The notes beneath the pieces are model-generated. The model had not been told where the DNA came from. It ran no database searches and worked only from the letters and a program-made list of their open reading frames with translations. From Bacteroidales bacterium (lineage in GTDB: Bacteria; Bacteroidota; Bacteroidia; Bacteroidales; F082), in contig JAEEJS010000030.1 in NCBI GenBank assembly GCA_016282015.1, positions 1 to 42,282 of the forward strand: 42,282 bases of DNA. Direction: 5' to 3'. Positions within the stretch are counted from its first letter, which is position 1, and each line of letters starts with the position of its first letter. Of this stretch, positions 8,150-16,074 are shown piece by piece. The position numbers were made by a program, and so were the translations under genes.

Positions 8150-9373
8150 TTAGTCTATACGTTTGAGCATGCTGATTTCAGCCGGGGTGAGGAAACGCCA
8201 GTGGCCGCGCGGCAGGTTCTGCTTGGTGAGACCTGCAAGCATGACGCGGTCGAGCTTCATCACTTCATAGCCGAGGCTTTCAAATATGCGGCGCACAATG
8301 TGGTTGCGGCCCGAGTGAATCTCGACGCCGATTTCGCGCATTGTCATGTCGTCTTCCACGTAGCTGATCTTATCGACTTGGATAGGACCGTCCTCGAGTT
8401 GGAGGCCGTTCTGTATCTTTTCGAAGTCGGTGCTTGTCAGAGGCTTGTTGAGTGTGACATGGTACAGCTTCTTCACTTCGTGGCTCGGATGGGTGAGAGT
8501 CTTGGCCAGGTCGCCGTCGTTGGTGAGCAGCAGCAGGCCGAGGGTGTTACGGTCGAGGCGTCCCACAGGGTAGATGCGTTCCTCGCATGCGCCTTCAACC
8601 AGTTCCATAACGGTATGACGCTCGTATGGGTCATCGCTGGTGGTGATGACGCCTTTAGGCTTGTTGAGCAGCACGTAGCGCAGCTTTTCGCGGCTGAGTG
8701 TCTGTCCGCCGTACATCACTTTATCGCTTGTCTTTACTTTGGTTCCGAGTTCAGTCACCACTTCGCCGTTCACAGTGACGGCGCCGGCGAGAATGAGGTC
8801 GTCGGCTTCGCGGCGTGAGCATATGCCCGAGTCGGCGAGGTATTTGTTAAGACGGATTTCGCCTGTGGCTTGCGGGCGGTCGTACTCAGGGTCTTTCTCC
8901 CTGCGGTAGCCGCGGCGTCCGCCACGCGGACGTTCGTCGTCACGGTCAAATTTACGGCCGTATGGCTTGCTGTTTCTGCCGAAAGACTTGCGATCGCCAT
9001 AGGATTTGTGTTCGCCTCTTTCGCGGCGTTCATCGTTGTCGTCATCACGACGGCCATAGCTTCTTTTTTCGCCGTAAGGCTTGCGTTCGCTTCTTTCACC
9101 GTAAGGCTTGCGATCGCCAAAGGATTTGCGATCACCTCTTTCGCCTCTTTCACGGCGGTCGTCACGGTCGTCATCACGACGGCCGAAACTCTTTCTTTCA
9201 CCGTATGGTTTCCTTTCACCGAAAGGACGTCTTTCACGGTGTTCCTCATCGCCCTCACGGCGAGCTTTCTCTCTTTCAAACTGCTCCAATCGCTCATCAC
9301 TGAACCTTCTTACTTCGGCAGTTTTGCGTCTGGCAACATGTTGACGTTTGCCATTTCTTTCTTCGTTGTTCAT
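8150..9373 (-). CDS. rluB: RsuA/RluB-type rRNA pseudouridine synthase with long charged N-terminal extension
   Basis: The start is placed at 9373 (MNNEERNGKRQ). An upstream in-frame start would add residues reading through a likely promoter. The 407-residue protein has an N-terminal ~150-residue region made of Arg-, Asp-, Glu- and Gly-rich repeats such as ERKPYGE, GDRKSFG and GRRDDD. An S4 RNA-binding domain follows (IRLNKYLADSGICSRREADDLI), then the synthase domain with the catalytic Asp motif GRLDRNTLGLL. RluB modifies 23S rRNA and RsuA 16S rRNA; the family also includes RluE and RluF, so the site is not certain. A basic, disordered N-terminal extension is frequent in Bacteroidetes homologues. 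It heads the four-gene unit ending in dnaG. Confidence 0.9.
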   Translation of the reverse strand: MNNEERNGKRQHVARRKTAEVRRFSDERLEQFEREKARREGDEEHRERRPFGERKPYGERKSFGRRDDDRDDRRERGERGDRKSFGDRKPYGERSERKPYGEKRSYGRRDDDNDERRERGEHKSYGDRKSFGRNSKPYGRKFDRDDERPRGGRRGYRREKDPEYDRPQATGEIRLNKYLADSGICSRREADDLILAGAVTVNGEVVTELGTKVKTSDKVMYGGQTLSREKLRYVLLNKPKGVITTSDDPYERHTVMELVEGACEERIYPVGRLDRNTLGLLLLTNDGDLAKTLTHPSHEVKKLYHVTLNKPLTSTDFEKIQNGLQLEDGPIQVDKISYVEDDMTMREIGVEIHSGRNHIVRRIFESLGYEVMKLDRVMLAGLTKQNLPRGHWRFLTPAEISMLKRID

Positions 9374-9406
9374 TTTTAAAAAATAATTATAAAAAATTTT
9401 GGGCTG

Positions 9407-9414
9407 CAAAATTA
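9407..9414 (-). promoter_or_regulatory. Possible -7 element for the rluB-dnaG unit
   Basis: On the minus strand the sequence reads TAATTTTG, a match to TAnnTTTG, 33 nt before the rluB start. The -33 side is not clear. Confidence 0.4.
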
Positions 9415-9494
9415 CGAAAAAACAAGGTTCCGAGGTTGAAAAAATTAACAAGTTATCAACATTTTGAAAGTTTTCTGACGAAAGACGAATAATT

Positions 9495-9525
9495 TTTGTA
9501 GGATGTAAATAAATTTGTATCTTTG
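9495..9525 (+). promoter_or_regulatory. Consensus Bacteroidetes promoter for the subtilase gene
   Basis: TTTG (9495-9498), a 19-nt spacer and TATCTTTG (9518-9525) match both halves of the Bacteroidetes promoter exactly. Transcription should begin about 9532, which rules out the in-frame start at 9515 and supports the ATG at 9551. Confidence 0.85.
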
Positions 9526-9550
9526 CGTGATTAATTGTAAGTTAAAAAAT

Positions 9551-11191
9551 ATGAAAAAATTATCATTACTCATTATGTTTGTGGTTGTGGCAGTATTCGC
9601 ACAGGCACAAATCGCAACCAATATTTATTGGGTGCAATTTACAGACAAAAACAATTCCCCTTATTCAATTGACAATCCGGAAGCGTATCTGAGCCAAAGG
9701 GCTTTGGAGCGCCGCGCACGTCTCAATATTGAGATAGACGAGTTTGACATCCCGGTCAATCCTCAGTATTTACAGGCAGTTGCCGATTGCGGAGCACAAC
9801 TTCTGAATCCTTCGAAATGGTTGAACGGTGTGACAGTGTACACCACAAGTCAGAGCGTAGTCGATGCCATCAACGCTTTGGACTTTGTCATGGCGGTGAG
9901 AAACTGCCCTGATTTTCCTGAAGCCCAGCGTGACAAGGAAATTTGGCTTGCCAATGAGATGAAGGAATCAAGCAAACCTGTTATATATAGAGACTTTTAC
10001 GGTGGTGCTCATAATCAGGTCTATCAGCTGAAAGTCAATGAGTTGCATGACATGGGATATCACGGCGAAGGTGTTGTCATAGCTGTTTTGGACGGTGGTT
10101 TTGTTGGCACAGAAGAGGCAACATGTTTCGACAACATGCGTGAGGAAGGCCGTTTGCTTGGCGTCCGTGACTTTGTTTACGGTTCGACATCGGTGTATTC
10201 GCAGAGCACTCATGGAACTTCATGCTTGAGCACTATTGCTGCTTATGACCCGAATGAGATGGTTGGAACTGCATACAAAGCTTCATTCTATCTGTTCCAT
10301 ACTGAAGACGGCAACGGAGAGAATATCGTTGAGGAATACAACTGGGTGTCAGGTGCAGAACTCGCTGACAGTCTTGGTGTTGACATTTGCTCAACCTCAT
10401 TGGGTTACATCGATTTCGACATGCCTCAATGGGATCATCATTTCCCGGATTATGACGGACACACCGCTCCAATGACCATCGGTGCTGAGATTGCTGCAAG
10501 CCGTGGTATGATCTGCACGAATTCAGCCGGTAATGAAGGCAGTGGCACATGCACATTGGGAATCCCAGCAGATGCTGAGCATATCATCACTGTGGGTGCT
10601 GTCAACAGTGCCGGTCAAAGAGCTTCTTTCAGCTCTGTCGGTCCTACTTACGACGGCCGTATCAAGCCGGATGTGATGGCAATGGGTGAAGGCACATACG
10701 TCGCATCAGGATATGGAAGCTGGTGGCCATACTACAATGGCGACGGCACATCGTTCTCGAATCCGGTGCTGGCAGGTGCAGTGGCATGTTTGCGTCAGGC
10801 TATGCCAAACGCTTCGGTGCAGGAGATTTGCGATGCTTTGCGTGCTTCTGGCAACAACGCCAACAACCCTGACAACTTATATGGTTACGGTATCCCTGAT
10901 TTCGTCATGGCAATGAATTTGCTTGATAATGTCAGCGAGCATACCTTGGGCGTGAATGAGATTGCAAGCGTTTACCCGAACCCGAGCGAGGGTGAGGTGA
11001 AGGTTATGCTCAAGGAAGGTGTTGAGATGACACAGGGCACAGTGATAGACGTCACAGGCCGCGTGATAAACAGCGCCACAAACGTCAGCGAGCTGGAGAG
11101 TGTGATCAACAATCTCGAGTCGGGCATTTATCAGGTGAAGATTGACACTGAAAGAGGAACTCAGACAGTGAAAGTTGTCATCACAAAATAA
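9551..11191 (+). CDS. Subtilisin-like (S8) serine protease with T9SS sorting domain
   Basis: This 546-residue protein begins with a signal peptide (MKKLSLLIMFVVVAVFAQAQ). The catalytic triad of family S8 is visible: Asp181 in AVLDGGF, His221 in STHGTSC and Ser401 in GDGTSFSNPV. The oxyanion Asn lies in TNSAGNEGSG. The C-terminus is a T9SS type A domain (VYPNPSEGEVKV ... SGIYQVKI ... TVKVVIT). It should act outside the cell as a peptidase, in nutrition or in processing surface proteins. It has its own consensus promoter. No terminator is visible before the DHOD-like gene 40 bp downstream. Confidence 0.93.
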   Translation: MKKLSLLIMFVVVAVFAQAQIATNIYWVQFTDKNNSPYSIDNPEAYLSQRALERRARLNIEIDEFDIPVNPQYLQAVADCGAQLLNPSKWLNGVTVYTTSQSVVDAINALDFVMAVRNCPDFPEAQRDKEIWLANEMKESSKPVIYRDFYGGAHNQVYQLKVNELHDMGYHGEGVVIAVLDGGFVGTEEATCFDNMREEGRLLGVRDFVYGSTSVYSQSTHGTSCLSTIAAYDPNEMVGTAYKASFYLFHTEDGNGENIVEEYNWVSGAELADSLGVDICSTSLGYIDFDMPQWDHHFPDYDGHTAPMTIGAEIAASRGMICTNSAGNEGSGTCTLGIPADAEHIITVGAVNSAGQRASFSSVGPTYDGRIKPDVMAMGEGTYVASGYGSWWPYYNGDGTSFSNPVLAGAVACLRQAMPNASVQEICDALRASGNNANNPDNLYGYGIPDFVMAMNLLDNVSEHTLGVNEIASVYPNPSEGEVKVMLKEGVEMTQGTVIDVTGRVINSATNVSELESVINNLESGIYQVKIDTERGTQTVKVVITK

Positions 11192-11231
11192 GATTTGAAC
11201 ATTTTTTGTATATTTGTAGAAATTTTTAGCT

Positions 11232-12212
11232 ATGGATTTAACTACATCATATCTTGGGCTTAAGCTGAAAAACCCTATAGTGGTTGGCAGCTCCACTTTC
11301 ACGGGAACCGTTGACGGCATAGTGAAATGCGCTAAGGCTGGCGCAGGCGCCGTAGTGTTGAAATCGCTTTTCGAGGAGCAGATTCTTTCCGATATAAAGA
11401 AAGAGGAAGGATATACCGACATCTACAACTCCAATCCTGATGCCGACCTTTATATGAAGACTTTCCTCCGCGGCAACGAGATTGCCATTTACGAGAATCT
11501 TATCCGCGAGGCAAAGAAAGCCGTTGACATCCCGATTATCGCCAGCATCAACTGCGCTGACAAAGGCGAGTGGATCAGCTTTGCAAAAGAGCTTCAGGAT
11601 GCCGGTGCAGACGCTTTGGAGCTGAACATCGCAGTGTCGCCTTTCGACAAGGATGTCCCTTCGAAGGATATTGAGGATGAAGTTGTCAACATCTTCAAAG
11701 AGGTGAAGAAGGCGGTGAGCATTCCTGTCTCGGTGAAGCTTGGCGACCATTTCACCAACATTGGAAACATAGCTTTCCGTCTTTCGATGGCCGATGCTGC
11801 CGGACTGGTGCTCTTCAACCGTTTCTACAACCCGACCATTGACATTGATAACATGAAGGTGGTGCCGGGTTCGGCTCTCTCGGTGGAAGAGGAGAACAGC
11901 AACACCCTCCGTTGGATTTCGCTGCTCACAGCTCAGGAGATTCCATGCGACTTGTCAGCCTCGACAGGCGTTCACACAGCCAACGACCTGGTCCGCCAGC
12001 TTTTGGCAGGTGCCGAATCGGTGCAGGTGTGCAGCGCTCTCTATCGCAACGGCATAGACCATATCACCACCATGCTGAAAGGTCTGGAAGACTGGATGAA
12101 GAAGCATAACTTCAACAGCATCTGCGACTTCAGAGGCAAGTGCAGCGCCTCGGCCGACGTGAAAGTGTTCGAGCGTCTGCAGTATCTGAGAAGAAACAAC
12201 GATTTAAACTAA
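11232..12212 (+). CDS. Dihydroorotate dehydrogenase-like flavoprotein
   Basis: This 326-residue TIM-barrel protein resembles class 1 dihydroorotate dehydrogenases: TTSYLGLKLKNPIVVGSSTF at the N-terminus, ADALELNIAVSPFD in the centre, SVKLGDHFTNI, and a C-terminal FMN-phosphate region (AGAESVQVCSALYRNG). The family oxidises dihydroorotate or related pyrimidines using FMN. Class 1A PyrD has a catalytic Cys, which I do not see at the expected place, so this may be the PyrD-like branch common in Bacteroidetes rather than the biosynthetic enzyme. It lies 17 bp before rubredoxin and may share its transcript, which would suit a flavoenzyme feeding or sharing electrons. A TATATTTG -7-like element at 11209-11216 lies just upstream. 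Confidence 0.82.
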   Translation: MDLTTSYLGLKLKNPIVVGSSTFTGTVDGIVKCAKAGAGAVVLKSLFEEQILSDIKKEEGYTDIYNSNPDADLYMKTFLRGNEIAIYENLIREAKKAVDIPIIASINCADKGEWISFAKELQDAGADALELNIAVSPFDKDVPSKDIEDEVVNIFKEVKKAVSIPVSVKLGDHFTNIGNIAFRLSMADAAGLVLFNRFYNPTIDIDNMKVVPGSALSVEEENSNTLRWISLLTAQEIPCDLSASTGVHTANDLVRQLLAGAESVQVCSALYRNGIDHITTMLKGLEDWMKKHNFNSICDFRGKCSASADVKVFERLQYLRRNNDLN

Positions 12213-12229
12213 CATAAAAATTTAACAAA

Positions 12230-12388
12230 ATGGCAAAATACGTATGTGACGTCTGCGGTTATGTTTATGACCCTGCAGTAGGCGATCCTGATAACGGCAT
12301 CGCCCCCGGAACCCCATTCGACAAATTACCTGAAAGCTGGTCATGCCCACTCTGTGGCGTCGGCAAAGAACATTTCGGAATGGAATAA
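12230..12388 (+). CDS. Rubredoxin
   Basis: This 52-residue protein carries a single iron on four cysteines: CDVCGYVYD near the start and CPLCGVGK near the end, with the intervening [19 protein letters not shown] typical of rubredoxins. It is a small cytoplasmic electron carrier. It sits 17 bp after the DHOD-like gene and 7 bp before the flavin reductase-rubredoxin gene. It is the likely soluble donor to the flavodiiron protein downstream. Confidence 0.96.
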   Translation: MAKYVCDVCGYVYDPAVGDPDNGIAPGTPFDKLPESWSCPLCGVGKEHFGME

Positions 12389-12395
12389 TCTGGTC

Positions 12396-13004
12396 ATGGA
12401 CACGAAATCGTTATCAAAGATTGGTTACGGTCTTTATGTCCTGACGACGAACTACGATAACATCGACAACGGCTGCATCATCAACACGGTGCAGCAGGTG
12501 ACAAGCAATCCGCTTCGCCTGTCGATAGTTGTCAACAAAAACAACTACACGCACGACCTGATTTTGGACTCGTGCGTGTTCAATATCAATGTGTTGACAA
12601 CGGAGACTCCGTTTAAGGTGTTTGAGCATTTCGGATTCCAGTCGGGAAGAAGCGTAAACAAGTTCGCCGGATGCGAGCAGGAGTTGCGTGCGGTGAACCA
12701 CGTACTTTACTTGCCGAAATATATCAACGCTTACTTTGCCTGCCGTATGGTGAAGTCTATTGACCTGGGCACCCATACAATGTTTATAGCCGACGTGCTC
12801 GACGCAGTGCTGGTAAACGACAAAGACACAGTGACTTACGATTATTATCAGAAGAATATCAAGCCTAAGAATAAGTTGACCAAGGGTTGCTGGGTGTGCA
12901 AGGTCTGCGGATGGGTGTACGAAGGCGAACAGTTGCCGGATGACATAGTCTGTCCGCTTTGCAAGCACGGGAAAGAGGAGTTTGAGTACGTTGAACCGAC
13001 ATGA
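12396..13004 (+). CDS. hrb: Flavin reductase-rubredoxin fusion (high-molecular-weight rubredoxin, Hrb)
   Basis: The start is set at the ATG at 12396, because a longer in-frame start would overlap the rubredoxin gene. Of 202 residues, about 1-150 form a flavin reductase-like FMN-binding split-barrel (SKIGYGLYVLTT ... NVLTTETPFKVFEHFGFQSG). The last ~40 are a rubredoxin domain with two CxxC pairs (CKVCGWVYEGEQLP ... CPLCKHGKEEFE). This architecture is that of Hrb from Moorella thermoacetica, an NAD(P)H:FprA electron bridge. The next gene encodes FprA, so the context supports the role strongly. It should act as NADH-dependent reductase of the flavodiiron protein in the cytoplasm. Confidence 0.92.
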   Translation: MDTKSLSKIGYGLYVLTTNYDNIDNGCIINTVQQVTSNPLRLSIVVNKNNYTHDLILDSCVFNINVLTTETPFKVFEHFGFQSGRSVNKFAGCEQELRAVNHVLYLPKYINAYFACRMVKSIDLGTHTMFIADVLDAVLVNDKDTVTYDYYQKNIKPKNKLTKGCWVCKVCGWVYEGEQLPDDIVCPLCKHGKEEFEYVEPT

Positions 13005-13035
13005 AGAGAGGCTCCTCAATGCGTTCGGAATGACA
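13005..13035 (+). repeat. Short intergenic repeat at the hrb stop codon
   Basis: Directly after the hrb stop comes a segment containing CTCCTCAATGCG and TTCGGAATGACAAG. From memory this resembles a short dispersed repeat found in many Bacteroidetes genomes. Only one copy is in the window. Confidence 0.35.
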
Positions 13036-13064
13036 AGATTATTAATGAAAATTTAGATGAAATT

Positions 13065-14249
13065 ATGAATATAAAACTAGCAGAAAATATTTATTACGTC
13101 GGGGTGAATGACCGCAAGACGGAGATGTTTGAAAACCACATGGAGTTGCCAAATGGAGTGTCATACAACTCGTATCTTATTGTAGATGACAAGGTTGCAT
13201 TGATTGACCCGGTTGAGCCGGAGTTCATGGCCCAGTATATGTTCCAGGTGAAGCGCATCTTGGGTGACCGCAAAGTCGACTATCTCATAGTGAACCATGA
13301 CGAGCCTGACCACAGCGGCTCGGTGGGAGCAGTGCTGAGAGAATGGCCTGAAGTGACAGTGGTCGGAAACGCCAAGACATTCGCGCCTTTGGAGAACTTC
13401 TACGGCACCATAGCAAACAAGAAAATCGTGGCTGAGGGAGAGACACTGAGCCTTGGCAGCCATACCCTGCAATTCTTCATGGCTCCTATGTGCCACTGGC
13501 CGGAGTCGATGGTGACATACGAGCAGAGCACAAAGATTATCTTCACCAACGACGCTTTCGGAGGCTTCGGCGCCTTGAACGGAGGCATTTTCGACGATGA
13601 GGTGAACCTGGCTTTCTACGAGGACGACATGCGCCGTTATTATGCCAACATAGTCGGAAAAGTGGCTATGATGGCTTTGAAGACCATTCAGAAGGCACAG
13701 ACTCTGGATATCAAGATGATTGCTCCATCGCACGGCTTGATTTGGAGAAGCAACCTGCAGTGGGTGATAGACCGCTACACTGCTTGGAGCCAGCACCAGA
13801 GCCAGGAAGGCGTGGTGATAGTTTACGGCTCAATGTACGGAAACACCGGCCGCATGGCTGACATAGTGGCCCGGGGAGTGGCCGACGCAGGAGTGAAAGA
13901 AATCAAGGTTTACGACGTGTCGAAGACCGAGACCTCGTTTATTTTCAGCGACATCTGGAAATACAAGGGCGTGGTTTTGGGTGCTTGCTCTCACTACGGC
14001 AGCATATTCCCGAACATGGTAGGTCTGCTGCATGAACTGGGCGAATACAAACCTCAGAACAAGGTGTTCGGCCTGTTTGGCGGTGCTTCGTGGAGCGGCG
14101 GCGGTCTTAAGACATTAAAAGAAAACGCTGAAGCCTGCAAGTGGAACATAGTGAGCGAGCCGGTCGAGGTGAAAGGCGCTCCGATTAGGGAAGAGGATAT
14201 AGAGAAACTGTATAAGCTCGGCCTTGAAATCGGGAAAGCCGTAATTTAA
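13065..14249 (+). CDS. fprA: Flavodiiron protein FprA (A-type flavoprotein)
   Basis: This 394-residue protein reduces O2 to water, and in some members NO to N2O. The N-terminal metallo-beta-lactamase-like domain holds the diiron ligands: His78, Glu80, Asp82 and His83 in HDEPDHSG, His144 in MCHWPES, Asp163 in TNDAFGG and His223 in PSHGLIW. All six positions plus the intervening pattern are present, so the site looks active. From about residue 251 a flavodoxin domain binds FMN (VIVYGSMYGNTGRMAD). It lacks a fused rubredoxin; that function is supplied by the two genes upstream. It is cytoplasmic and expected to be induced or needed under micro-oxic stress. Confidence 0.96.
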   Translation: MNIKLAENIYYVGVNDRKTEMFENHMELPNGVSYNSYLIVDDKVALIDPVEPEFMAQYMFQVKRILGDRKVDYLIVNHDEPDHSGSVGAVLREWPEVTVVGNAKTFAPLENFYGTIANKKIVAEGETLSLGSHTLQFFMAPMCHWPESMVTYEQSTKIIFTNDAFGGFGALNGGIFDDEVNLAFYEDDMRRYYANIVGKVAMMALKTIQKAQTLDIKMIAPSHGLIWRSNLQWVIDRYTAWSQHQSQEGVVIVYGSMYGNTGRMADIVARGVADAGVKEIKVYDVSKTETSFIFSDIWKYKGVVLGACSHYGSIFPNMVGLLHELGEYKPQNKVFGLFGGASWSGGGLKTLKENAEACKWNIVSEPVEVKGAPIREEDIEKLYKLGLEIGKAVI

Positions 14250-14261
14250 TGCAAAGACGTA

Positions 14262-14286
14262 AAACTATGCAATTGTTGCATAGTTT
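14262..14286. promoter_or_regulatory. 11-bp palindrome between fprA and sodB, possible operator
   Basis: AAACTATGCAA and TTGCATAGTTT form a perfect inverted repeat around a TTG spacer, 42 nt before the sodB start. No T-run follows, so it is more like a protein-binding site than a terminator. Confidence 0.5.
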
Positions 14287-14327
14287 GAAGTTACGAATTA
14301 TTATTCACTAACTATAAATTAAAGATT

Positions 14328-14903
14328 ATGATAGAATTACCTAAATTACCGTATGAGATTGACGCTTTGGCGCCGCATATCTCGCAGAAGACATTGGAAT
14401 TTCACTATGGCAAGCATCACAACGGCTATGTGAACAATTTGAACAAACTCATTGCAGGCACTCCGTTTGAGGGCAAAAGCCTTGAGGAGATTGTGAAGAC
14501 ATCTCAGGGTGGCATGTTCAACAACGCCGCTCAGGTGTGGAACCACACTTTCTATTGGAACTGCATGACACCGAACCCTAAAAAAGCCGCTCCTGAAGGA
14601 AAACTGATGGAGGCCATAGTGCGCGACTTCGGCAGCTTTGACGCTTTCAAAGAGAAGTTCATCAACGCCTGCGTGACCTTGTTCGGCTCAGGTTGGGCTT
14701 GGCTGGTGGCCGGCAAAGACGGCAAACTCTCCATAGTGCAGACCTCAAATGCCGGCTGTCCGTTGACAGAAGGCCTCAAGCCGCTGCTGGTGTGCGACGT
14801 TTGGGAGCATGCTTATTATCTGGATTACCAGAATCTGCGTGCTAACTACGTTAATGAATTCTGGTCGGTGATCAATTGGGAATATGTGGAGTCTAGCTAT
14901 TAG
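14328..14903 (+). CDS. sodB: Superoxide dismutase, Fe (or cambialistic) type
   Basis: This 191-residue enzyme converts superoxide to H2O2 and O2. Metal ligands are His26, His73, Asp157 and His161 (HYGKHHNGY, WNHTFYW, DVWEHAYY). Gln69 in NNAAQVWNHTFYW is the signature of iron-type enzymes; many Bacteroidales forms also accept Mn. It is the last gene of the oxygen-defence cluster. A perfect palindrome precedes it, so it may have separate control from fprA. Its stop codon is also the start of a heptad repeat array, and the array ends at the stop codon of the convergent gene. Confidence 0.97.
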   Translation: MIELPKLPYEIDALAPHISQKTLEFHYGKHHNGYVNNLNKLIAGTPFEGKSLEEIVKTSQGGMFNNAAQVWNHTFYWNCMTPNPKKAAPEGKLMEAIVRDFGSFDAFKEKFINACVTLFGSGWAWLVAGKDGKLSIVQTSNAGCPLTEGLKPLLVCDVWEHAYYLDYQNLRANYVNEFWSVINWEYVESSY

Positions 14904-14951
14904 TCTTTAGTCTTTAGTCTTTAGTTGCTAAAGTCTAAGGTCTAAAGTCTA
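14900..14951. repeat. TTAGNNN heptad array spanning the gap between two convergent stop codons
   Basis: Reading right: TTAGTCT three times, then TTAGTTG. From the other side: CTAGACT, TTAGACC, TTAGACT, TTAG. The two halves are near inverted copies (20 of 24 positions pair), forming a long imperfect hairpin. The first unit includes the sodB stop (14901-14903) and the last includes the DUF4340 gene stop (14949-14951). It may work as a two-way terminator although it lacks a T-run. Confidence 0.85.
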
Positions 14952-16073
14952 GCGACTCTCAACTGTCTCCAGTTCCTTGTAGTAAACCTGAGGGATTTCG
15001 TCTTTATAATCCTTGCTGTAATAGTCGGCTGGCTTGAGTAGCTTGCCGAAGGCGAAGTCTTGTATGAGCACGAACTCGTTGCCTTCACTCAACAGAGCGT
15101 ATTGGTGGTCGGGGTCGTTGAGCATATCCTCGAAATTATCTATATCATCCGCACTGTAATCGTATATGTCGGAGTTGGCGCGCAGACGGAATGTGGTGAC
15201 GCTGCGGCTGCGGCCGTCCTTGGTGGTGAGAGTCAGCCTCTGTTGGAATGGCGAGTTGATGATGGAGTCGCGGCGAGCCGGATCAACATCGTTAAGGAAG
15301 GCCTCAAAACGCACGTCGCCGAAAGACGACATAAGAGTTAGCACTTTGTTTTCGCTGTAGTCGACAGGTTGCCCGTTGAGGCGGGTCATGGAATACTGGT
15401 AACGGTCTTTCTCCTGAATGATGAAGCCGTTGTCAGGGTCGTCGGTTATCTCAAGTTTGACAGCAGCTATGTTGTTCATAGGCTCGGCGAAAATGAGATG
15501 GTCGCGCCAGTCCATGGGGTTGGCCGAGAAGCGGGCGCTGATGAAGCCCCTGAAGCCGTGCAGATGCACTACGTAGACCTTGTCGCCACCTTCCTTGAGG
15601 ACGTAGGTGCCGTTGTTGTCTTGAGTCACGTCGCCTATGTAAAACACCTTGGAACGTTTCTCGTGATAGAACAGCTTAACCTTGTTGAACAGGTTGATGC
15701 GGGGCAGCATCTGATAGACCTCCACCTTGGTGTTGGTACCCGACATTCGAGTGATGATATTGTCGCTTTTCTTGACCGACACAGGCATCTTGATGCGCAT
15801 GCGGTTGAGGGTGTAGAGCATATCGTTGACCATACGCTGTGAGGCACGGTACTCCTCGTTGACGGTCCAGCCGTTATCGGTGCGCTCCAGCAAGGTCTTG
15901 TTACCGCTCTTGTCGGCGAAGAACAGACGGGTGATGGAGGCGGTGTCGTAGACGGTGAAGTCGGCGGCCTCTCCGTGTAAGGAGCTCAGATAGCGGTTGT
16001 TGGCTATGAGTACGCCCGCGATAATCACCAGAATGGCGACGATTACTATTGATATTATGTTCCTTTTCTTCAT
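14949..16073 (-). CDS. DUF4340-family membrane-anchored protein, GldG partner
   Basis: This 374-residue protein has one N-terminal membrane segment (IISIVIVAILVIIAGVLIA) and a large, probably periplasmic domain. DUF4340 genes are typically found directly after gldG-type genes in Bacteroidetes and other phyla, and here it lies 1 nt after gldG. I recognise it by context, length, topology and the TDNGWTVNEEYRA-like beta-rich repeat style rather than by catalytic motifs. Its role is presumably to work with the GldFG ABC transporter. Its stop codon forms the end of a heptad repeat array shared with sodB. Confidence 0.72.
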   Translation of the reverse strand: MKKRNIISIVIVAILVIIAGVLIANNRYLSSLHGEAADFTVYDTASITRLFFADKSGNKTLLERTDNGWTVNEEYRASQRMVNDMLYTLNRMRIKMPVSVKKSDNIITRMSGTNTKVEVYQMLPRINLFNKVKLFYHEKRSKVFYIGDVTQDNNGTYVLKEGGDKVYVVHLHGFRGFISARFSANPMDWRDHLIFAEPMNNIAAVKLEITDDPDNGFIIQEKDRYQYSMTRLNGQPVDYSENKVLTLMSSFGDVRFEAFLNDVDPARRDSIINSPFQQRLTLTTKDGRSRSVTTFRLRANSDIYDYSADDIDNFEDMLNDPDHQYALLSEGNEFVLIQDFAFGKLLKPADYYSKDYKDEIPQVYYKELETVESR

Positions 16074-16074
16074 A

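Noticed and set aside
8770..9379. Long open frames on both strands over the N-terminal part of rluB
   Set aside because: They arise from the repetitive charged coding sequence; the S4-linked frame is the only one continuing into a known domain.
14900..14951. Heptad arrays as a CRISPR array
   Set aside because: Units are 7 bp with no spacers, and no cas genes are in the window.
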